From assembly GCA_002352445.1 (NCBI GenBank), contig DEIL01000193.1, forward strand, positions 3,983-10,121: a stretch of DNA of 6,139 nucleotides, written 5' to 3'. The translations under genes were made by a program, and so were the position numbers. Every line of letters starts with the position of its first letter. The first letter of the stretch is position 1. The notes under the pieces are model-generated. The model had not been told where the DNA came from. It saw only the letters and a program-made list of their open reading frames with translations, and made no database searches. The stretch comes from Desulfobulbaceae bacterium UBA2775 (GTDB lineage: Bacteria > Desulfobacterota > Desulfobulbia > Desulfobulbales > Desulfocapsaceae). This document shows positions 1 to 4,321 of the stretch, piece after piece.

Positions 1-238
1 ATTTATGATGAAAATAGACTCAAAATCATTGACAGTGTGTTTTTCATGCAAAGATATGAATCATTACAGATTTGAGTTGTAACACAAAGATAGAAACCTA
101 AAGAACTGGTATAGATGAATTGAAGTAGAAGTTTAGTGGAGAAAAAAAATATTAATAATCGAAGGATTTATGTGCCGAATGTAAGTTGCATTGCGGTACA
201 TGGAAAGATTTGAGTGCTGGCCAATACACGCTACATAT
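1..238. other. AT-rich stretch without a convincing gene
   Basis: This stretch is AT-rich and has frequent stops. Frame 1 is open from the window edge to a TGA at 73-75 (24 codons, reading IYDENRLKII... and ending ...YESLQI), so it could be the 3' end of a gene that starts outside the window. Frame 2 is open almost as far, from an ATG at 5 to a TAA at 80-82, so the frame cannot be chosen from so short a piece. I see no tRNA, no clear intrinsic terminator and no strong promoter. TTGAGT at 210-215 with TACATA at 232-237 (16-base spacer) is the best promoter-like pair before the sulfotransferase frame, and it is weak. Confidence 0.5.
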
Positions 239-445
239 TTATTTCAACAATCAAGGCCTATTTAATTAATGCTTTACAATTTTAACGGGACTGTTAATGA
301 ACCTAATAAACGCTGCGCCCTTGTGTTAGGTTCGCATCGCTCTGGCACATCCGTTTTGTCGCGAGCTTTGCTCGCTGCAGGTGTTTTCTTGGGTGAGAGT
401 TTGTATGGACCGCGATTCGATAACCCTAAAGGTTTTTTTGAGGAT

Positions 446-448
446 TAG
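446..448 (+). other. Premature TAG stop (Gln60 in paralogue)
   Basis: The bases around it, gaggat-TAG-attacc, match gaggat-CAG-attacc at 3240-3242 in the intact copy. One C-to-T transition explains the stop. It falls after the 5'-PAPS loop and before the 3'-phosphate motif. The next stretch stays open to 1147. Its first plausible in-frame start is TTG 476, which would give a 223-residue piece without the PAPS loop. Confidence 0.9.
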
Positions 449-1144
449 ATTACCAATCAGCTTGATGAGAGTCTTTTGAACCGCATTGAGAGGCTATGGA
501 ATTCGCTCCTGTTGCCGGACTCAGTCGATCCTGAAGTTATTTCTGCTTATCAGATCAGTCTAAAGAATAAAGTATTCAGCCGTTTCGAAAACAAACCGCT
601 ATGGGGTTTGAAAGACCCGCGTATCAGCCGCTTGTGGCCTTATTGGCTTCCAATCTTTGTAGAAGCGGGTATCGAGCCGATTTTTATCCTGGCTAATCGC
701 TATCCTTACAGTGTCGCCAGCTCACTGTTTAAGCGAGATCAGATGCCCGAGGCCCAGGCCTTGGCCCTTTGGGCAGTTCATCAGTTGGATGCGATGGAAG
801 CGCTTTTGCGGCATGGTGGTTTGGTCGTGGATTACGACCTGATGATGGACCGGCCACGCCAGGAGTTGCAAAGGATTGCGAGTTTTCTTGGCGTGGAAGC
901 TCAGCTTGATCCGGACGAGATTGTGAAGTTCGAAAGTGAGTTCCTTGACGATGAGCTGCGGCATTCCCGCTATCCGGTCGAGATCTCAGCTCCGGTGGCG
1001 TTGCCATTCCAGGCGCTCTGCCTTGAAATTCACAGCAAGCTGCTGAATCTTGCGCAATTGCCTGGCGGGATGACTCCTGAAGCGGTCGAACATGTGCGGA
1101 CTTTGGTGACCGGGTTCCGCAGCGAATTTGATCGCTCAATGGAC

Positions 1145-1147
1145 TGA
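1145..1147 (+). other. Premature TGA stop (Trp293 in paralogue), followed directly by ATG
   Basis: The intact copy reads gac-TGG-atg-cag at 3936-3947; here it reads gac-TGA-atg-cag. A single G-to-A transition converts Trp293 to a stop. The Met codon after it (1148) lies in the same frame, giving TGAATG, so ribosomes finishing the middle fragment could in principle restart there. No Shine-Dalgarno-like sequence is visible just upstream. Confidence 0.9.
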
Positions 1148-2185
1148 ATGCAGGCAATTGATGCATTGCAGGCTGCTCTTGCCAAAGTCTCATCGTCCCC
1201 AGTAGGGCCTGGTGCCAGATTGGTATGCGAGGTACGCCTCTATTTATCGGAAATCGTCGAGGGGGTGTCCCAAAAGTATATGCAATCTCGCAGTATCGCC
1301 ACGACCTATACCGTCTCAAGCCAGCGGCAAACCCAGCGGCTGCCCATGCCGACGGATTTGAAGCTGCTTGCACGCATTGAGTTGGATCCGGCCAATCGCC
1401 CGGTGGCCTTGTGGCTTCATCGCCTGGCTTTTTTGCAAGAGGATGGATCGGAGCTGTGGCGCTGGAATGGAGATGTTGGATTAATTGTGAATGTCGTTGG
1501 CCTCGCCGTTCGTGCCGGGGCAGAGGGGCTGCTGCTCTTGAGTTTGCACAATTATCCGCAGTTTGACCTGACCGTGCCGGGGGATGTGTTGGCCAGTTTG
1601 GCCGCTAACGCCAGCCTTCTGGTCGAGCTGACGCCGAGGCCATTGCTTGAGGTTTGCTCCGAGGTTTTGAGACAGGATGATCGGCTGATCGCCGAGTTAC
1701 GAGGTGACTTGTTGAAGAGTTGGTCCCTCGGGACTCCTTCATTGCCCACAGGTTCCGCCACTTCAACGATGCAGGTAGCCAGCGATCTTGAAAATATTGC
1801 TTCCCTGCTCAAGAACAGTTTGGCCCGGCGCGATCAAACCATTGCCCAGCAGTCGATGCACCTCGAGAAAATGCGCGAAGAGAAGCTGCGCGCCGAAGCG
1901 CAGTTGGATTTACTCAAGGAGTTGAATGAATCTGGACAAAACTATCTCTTCACGACCTACGAAGATTTTATCAACGAATCTTTTTCTCGCCGGGTATTTG
2001 CGTTTCTCGGATTGACTCAACCCGAAGCGCTAAGTACTCGAATGAGAAAACAAAATACCAGTGACATTTTGTCGCGCTTTCTCAACCCGGAAAATGCCAT
2101 AGCTTACATCGAGAGAATCGGTAGAATGAACTCGGCTAATGAAGGTTTATGCTTGGGGGTGGAAAAAATGGAGGGTAAGCAATAA
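1148..2185 (+). CDS. Open 3' fragment of the broken gene: beta-rich segment, coiled coil and sulfotransferase-like tail (345 aa)
   Basis: This piece is open from the ATG just after the second stop to TAA 2183-2185. Residues 1-30 are the end of the sulfotransferase domain region. Residues about 31-197 are a beta-rich, Leu/Val-rich segment missing from the paralogue, which I do not recognise; it includes LDPANRPVALWLHRL and ends in LTPRPLLEV and RQDDRLIAEL. Residues about 204-259 form a heptad-like coiled coil (LENIASLLKNSL, LEKMREEKLR). Residues about 265-320 resemble the C-terminus of a sulfotransferase: YEDF, then RRVFAFLGL, then TRMRKQN. No PAPS-binding loop is present, so no catalysis is expected. 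A pipeline may call this a hypothetical protein. Translation would need restart at TGAATG or an unseen start. Its TAA overlaps the next ATG. Confidence 0.5.
   Translation: MQAIDALQAALAKVSSSPVGPGARLVCEVRLYLSEIVEGVSQKYMQSRSIATTYTVSSQRQTQRLPMPTDLKLLARIELDPANRPVALWLHRLAFLQEDGSELWRWNGDVGLIVNVVGLAVRAGAEGLLLLSLHNYPQFDLTVPGDVLASLAANASLLVELTPRPLLEVCSEVLRQDDRLIAELRGDLLKSWSLGTPSLPTGSATSTMQVASDLENIASLLKNSLARRDQTIAQQSMHLEKMREEKLRAEAQLDLLKELNESGQNYLFTTYEDFINESFSRRVFAFLGLTQPEALSTRMRKQNTSDILSRFLNPENAIAYIERIGRMNSANEGLCLGVEKMEGKQ
1238..1738 (+). other. 501-base in-frame segment absent from the second copy
   Basis: Matching bases of the two copies are offset by 2794 up to 1237/4031 and by 2293 from 1739/4032 onward. 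The difference is exactly 501 bases, or 167 codons, so frame is kept. Only a few bases (ct/cct) are shared at the breakpoints, so no long direct repeat explains the event. The segment encodes the beta-rich region between the sulfotransferase domain and the coiled coil. Deletion from copy two and insertion into copy one are both possible. The breakpoint position is uncertain by a few bases. Confidence 0.8.
1926..2185 (+). other. Sulfotransferase-like C-terminal tail fused after the coiled coil
   Basis: Homology between the two large copies ends at 1925/4218. What follows here is in frame and reads like the end of another sulfotransferase: a YEDF segment, RRVFAFLGL (the R-x4-FLG[LV] pattern before the C-terminus of many sulfotransferases), then TRMRKQN and an N-rich helix. 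The upstream domain already has its own equivalent (DYDLMMDRPRQEL then IASFLGV), so the full frame would carry two such ends. This suggests a chimera in which a second gene lost its N-terminal part. A decayed copy of the same tail lies at 2943-3033. Confidence 0.55.
2170..2175 (+). promoter_or_regulatory. Strong Shine-Dalgarno for the gene at 2185
   Basis: GGAGGG lies 9 bases before ATG 2185, inside the last codons of the preceding frame. It fixes the start of the downstream gene, and with the TAATG overlap it supports translational coupling. Confidence 0.75.
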
Positions 2186-2880
2186 TGGATCGCTCTAATT
2201 GCAGTATAAATAAACTGGCCTTTGTCCATGTCCCCAAAACTGCTGGCATGTCTCTGCATACTGAGTTAAAAAAATACTTTGGCAAGAAGAAGTCCATAAG
2301 ATTTGGGAATCAAGAGGAGCGTTTTTTATTTTTATCCATGGAGTCGGAGCAACTGAAGAATTATGATTACGTAGGAGGCCATATATCCTTTGAGGAATTA
2401 TCAAAAAAGGGCATCCATTATCCGACTATTTCAGTCGTGCGTGAGCCGGTTAGGAGGTTGATCTCATTGCAGCATTACATAACAAATAGTGATCTCAAGG
2501 AACATCAGGGGGTCAGTTTTAACAGTATTGAGCTGCTTCTGCAGGATATATTTTCCCAAAAAGCATTCAATATGCAATGCTGGCATTTATGCGGCCGACC
2601 TAGTTTTGAACTCGCGGTTCAATCCATCAGGAAAAATAATATTTTTGTGGTTCCACTCGAATACTACCAGGACCTTGTCGATACATTGTCTGGTCTGCTT
2701 GGAACACCTCTGAGTAATCTTCGCCGAAATGTTACCCAGTACAAGAACTCCGTCGATGTCGATGAACTAAAACATGATCTGTTTGATCCCATTATTGGTG
2801 AAGATAAGAAACTGTTTTCGTACGTCAAGCAAAACTACGAAAGTCTGAAGCAAGAATTCATCCAATCTCTGGCACGATAA
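2185..2880 (+). CDS. Sulfotransferase, Sulfotransfer_2-type (231 aa)
   Basis: Likely a PAPS-dependent sulfotransferase that moves sulfate onto a carbohydrate hydroxyl; the acceptor is unknown. The 5'-phosphosulfate loop is HVPKTAGMS at residues 15-23, the form typical of the family that includes heparan 2-O- and HNK-1-type enzymes. YVGGH at 62-66 is the usual mid-domain Gly-His. The 3'-phosphate motif is VVREPVRRLIS at 84-94, with Arg86 and Ser94 in R-x7-S spacing. FNMQCWHLCG at 128-137 fits the family's later Asn/Gln segment. At 231 residues it is compact but in range for bacterial members. There is no signal peptide or membrane segment, so it is probably cytoplasmic. Its ATG overlaps the preceding TAA (TAATG) and has a strong GGAGGG. 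It is more AT-rich than the genes on either side and unrelated to them outside the PAPS motifs, which suggests a separate origin. All key residues are present. Confidence 0.88.
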   Translation: MDRSNCSINKLAFVHVPKTAGMSLHTELKKYFGKKKSIRFGNQEERFLFLSMESEQLKNYDYVGGHISFEELSKKGIHYPTISVVREPVRRLISLQHYITNSDLKEHQGVSFNSIELLLQDIFSQKAFNMQCWHLCGRPSFELAVQSIRKNNIFVVPLEYYQDLVDTLSGLLGTPLSNLRRNVTQYKNSVDVDELKHDLFDPIIGEDKKLFSYVKQNYESLKQEFIQSLAR

Positions 2881-2885
2881 ATTTA

Positions 2886-2899
2886 CCAATATATATTGG
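2886..2899. repeat. Perfect 14-base palindrome
   Basis: The bases read CCAATATATATTGG, a perfect dyad starting 6 bases after the stop of the preceding gene. No T-run follows, so it is not a typical intrinsic terminator. It could be an operator-like site, a weak hairpin, or chance in AT-rich DNA. Confidence 0.5.
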
Positions 2900-2942
2900 G
2901 TGAAGAGATAATTCGTGTTATGATGTTTTTTCAATTGTCTGA

Positions 2943-3033
2943 ATTAAAGAATCAAATTCATTTTTTCGTCGATTAGGACAAAAGGCGGATTGTCTCAACG
3001 GAGGAAGTTTTTACTCGAATTAGAAAACAAAAT
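2943..3033 (+). pseudogene. Decayed relic of the sulfotransferase C-terminal tail
   Basis: This intergenic stretch matches the tail of the broken gene. The best blocks are 2986-2999 against 2008-2021 (13 of 14 identical) and 3012-3033 against 2035-2056 (21 of 22 identical, a run through actcgaat and agaaaacaaaat). They sit at the same order and nearly the same spacing, with a one-base difference that breaks the frame. Weaker similarity continues upstream (attaaagaatc against atcaacgaatc, then a T-run and cgtcga against cgccgg), where the frame also has stops. The relic runs directly into the leader shared by the two large copies, so a gene with this tail probably once stood immediately upstream of the second copy. 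Confidence 0.6.
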
Positions 3034-4218
3034 TATTGCGACAATCAAGGTTTATTTGATTTATGCCTCACAATTTAAACGGGACTGCTTTTAAACTTAA
3101 TAGACGCTGCGCCCTTGTATTAGGTTCGCATCGCTCTGGCACATCCGTTTTGTCGCGAGCTCTGTTCGCTGCAGGTGTTTTTTTGGGTGAGAGTTTGTAT
3201 GGACCGCGATTCGATAATCCTAAAGGTTTTTTTGAGGATCAGATTACCAATCAGCTTGATGAGAGTCTTTTGAACCGCATCAAGAGGCTATGGAATTCGC
3301 TCCTTTTGCCGGACTCAGTCGATCCTGAAGTTATCTCCGCTTATCAGAACAGTCTAAAGAAAAAAGTATTCAGCCGTTTCGAAAACAAACCGCTATGGGG
3401 TTTGAAAGACCCGCGTATCAGCCGCTTGTGGCCTTATTTGCTTCCAGTCTTTGTAGAAGCGGGTATCGAGCCGATTTTTATCCTGGCTAATCGCCATCCA
3501 TACAGCGTCGCCAGCTCACTGTTTAAGCGAGATCAGATGCCCGAGGCCCAGGCCTTGGCCCTTTGGGTGGTTCACCAGTTGGATTCGATGGAAGCGCTTC
3601 TGCAACATGGTGGTTTGGTCGTCGATTACGACCTGATGATGGACCGGCCGCGCCAGGAGTTGCATAGAATTGCTGGTTTCCTTGGCATGGAGGCTCAGCT
3701 TGATCCGGACGAGGTTACAAAATTCGAAAGTGAGTTTCTTGCCGATGAGCTGCGGCATTCCTGCTACCCGGACGAAACCGCAGCTTCGGTGGCGTTGCCA
3801 TTGCAGGCGCTCTGCCTTGAAATTCACAGCGAACTGCTGAATCTGGCGCAATTGCCTGGCGGGTTTACTCCTGAAGCGGTCGAACATGTGCGGACTCTGG
3901 TTACCGGGTTCCGCAGCGAATTTGATCGCTCAACGGACTGGATGCAGGCAATTGATGCATTGCAGGCTGCTCTTGCCAAAGCCTCATCCTCCCCAGTGAG
4001 GGCTGTTGCCAGCTTGGAATGCGAGGCACGCTTATTACCCACAAGTTCCGCCACTTCAACGCTGCAGGTAGCCAGCGATCTTGAAAATATGGCTTCCCTG
4101 CTCAAGAACAGTTTGGTCCGGCGCGATCAAACCATTGCCCAGCAGTCGCTGCAGCTCGAGAAAATGCGCGAAGAACTGCTGCGCGCCGAAGCGCAGTTGG
4201 ATTTGCTCAAGGATTTGA
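3033..4218 (+). repeat. Second copy of a tandem gene duplication (first copy 239-1925)
   Basis: Bases 239-1237 match 3033-4031, and 1739-1925 match 4032-4218. The first block includes about 30 bases of leader (24 of 30 identical between 239-268 and 3033-3062) and the whole sulfotransferase region. The second block is the coiled-coil region. The copies are clearly diverged, so the duplication is not very recent. The sequence at 2185-2880 lies between the copies and is not duplicated. Confidence 0.9.
3047..3050 (+). promoter_or_regulatory. Weak ribosome-binding site for the gene at 3063
   Basis: AAGG is 12 bases before ATG 3063, and the broken copy has the same arrangement (253-256 before ATG 269). 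Spacing is longer than ideal, so translation may be modest, but its conservation in both leaders supports this start. Confidence 0.4.
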
Positions 4219-4250
4219 TGCTGGGTGGTCGAGAGGAAGATCGGCTGTGA
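3063..4250 (+). CDS. Sulfotransferase with C-terminal coiled coil (395 aa), intact paralogue
   Basis: A predicted PAPS-dependent sulfotransferase of the broad bacterial type (Sulfotransfer_1/3-like). The 5'-phosphosulfate loop GSHRSGTS is at residues 21-28, the Lys-Asp-Pro-Arg segment LKDPR at 114-118, and the 3'-phosphate motif RHPYSVASS at 144-152 with Arg144 and Ser152 correctly spaced. DYDLMMDRP (188-196) then RIAGFLG (202-208) is the usual end of the catalytic domain. A helical region to about residue 300 leads to a coiled coil at about 335-385 (LENMASLLKNSL, LEKMREELLRAEAQLDLL), which could mediate oligomerisation. There is no signal peptide, so it probably acts in the cytoplasm on a glycan or lipid-linked precursor; the acceptor is unknown. 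It lacks 167 codons of the paralogue's middle and ends in an unrelated short tail. The start is supported by the conserved leader and by the P-loop falling close to the N-terminus. Confidence 0.85.
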   Translation: MPHNLNGTAFKLNRRCALVLGSHRSGTSVLSRALFAAGVFLGESLYGPRFDNPKGFFEDQITNQLDESLLNRIKRLWNSLLLPDSVDPEVISAYQNSLKKKVFSRFENKPLWGLKDPRISRLWPYLLPVFVEAGIEPIFILANRHPYSVASSLFKRDQMPEAQALALWVVHQLDSMEALLQHGGLVVDYDLMMDRPRQELHRIAGFLGMEAQLDPDEVTKFESEFLADELRHSCYPDETAASVALPLQALCLEIHSELLNLAQLPGGFTPEAVEHVRTLVTGFRSEFDRSTDWMQAIDALQAALAKASSSPVRAVASLECEARLLPTSSATSTLQVASDLENMASLLKNSLVRRDQTIAQQSLQLEKMREELLRAEAQLDLLKDLMLGGREEDRL

Positions 4251-4304
4251 GTCCGACACCCTCAATCCCATTTTTTGATCTGCGTTTTACTTGTTAATAA
4301 TGGC

Positions 4305-4308
4305 GGAG
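4305..4308 (+). promoter_or_regulatory. Shine-Dalgarno that may favour a TTG start at 4316
   Basis: GGAG lies 13 bases before ATG 4322 but only 7 before an in-frame TTG at 4316. The TTG would add Met-Pro ahead of MKIRFF and would not disturb the signal peptide. An in-frame TAA at 4298-4300 rules out any earlier start. Confidence 0.4.
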
Positions 4309-4321
4309 ATTACAATTGCCA

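Larger units (their letters stand above)
269..2185 (+). pseudogene. Sulfotransferase / coiled-coil fusion gene, broken by two in-frame stops
   Basis: One reading frame runs from ATG 269 to TAA 2183-2185, interrupted by TAG at 446-448 (codon 60) and TGA at 1145-1147 (codon 293). The intact paralogue at 3063 has CAG (Gln60) and TGG (Trp293) there, so each stop is one transition. Codons 21-28 give the 5'-phosphosulfate-binding loop GSHRSGTS. Codons 144-152 give the 3'-phosphate-binding motif R-x7-S, but as RYP, not the paralogue's RHP. The order after that is a beta-rich segment of unknown role (about 324-490), a charged coiled coil (about 497-552) and a tail like a sulfotransferase C-terminus (about 553-638). 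Protein identity with the paralogue is near 89% between the two stops, and changes there are split about evenly between silent and replacement in the part I compared. The start has the same weak AAGG (253-256) 12 bases upstream as the paralogue. The first stop separates the two PAPS-binding motifs, so loss of function is likely. Confidence 0.85.

Noticed and set aside
1..75. A partial gene ending at 73-75
   Set aside because: Only 24 codons are visible and a second frame is open to about the same point, so a coding call is not supported beyond a mention.
210..237. Promoter-like pair TTGAGT and TACATA before the first copy
   Set aside because: The -10 match is poor, and AT-rich sequence yields many such pairs by chance.
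446..1147. Recoding of TAG or TGA as amino acids in the first copy
   Set aside because: The intact copy uses TGA as its real stop (4248-4250) and encodes Gln and Trp with CAG and TGG at the matching codons. Two different stops in one gene with no recoding structure visible fit ordinary nonsense mutations better.
729..1373. 214-codon open frame on the minus strand
   Set aside because: It lies antisense to the conserved sulfotransferase frame, has low-complexity Arg/Pro/Ala-rich content, and is not kept open over its full length in the second copy.
239..4218. Transposon or composite mobile element flanked by direct repeats
   Set aside because: The long repeats are the paralogous genes themselves. 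No transposase, terminal inverted repeats or target duplications were found.
4233..4276. Possible terminator after the second copy: TCGG/CCGA and GAGG/CCTC stems with a later T-run
   Set aside because: The stems are 4 base pairs each around an internal loop, overlap the stop codon, and the T-run starts 7 bases after the outer stem. This is too weak for an intrinsic terminator call.
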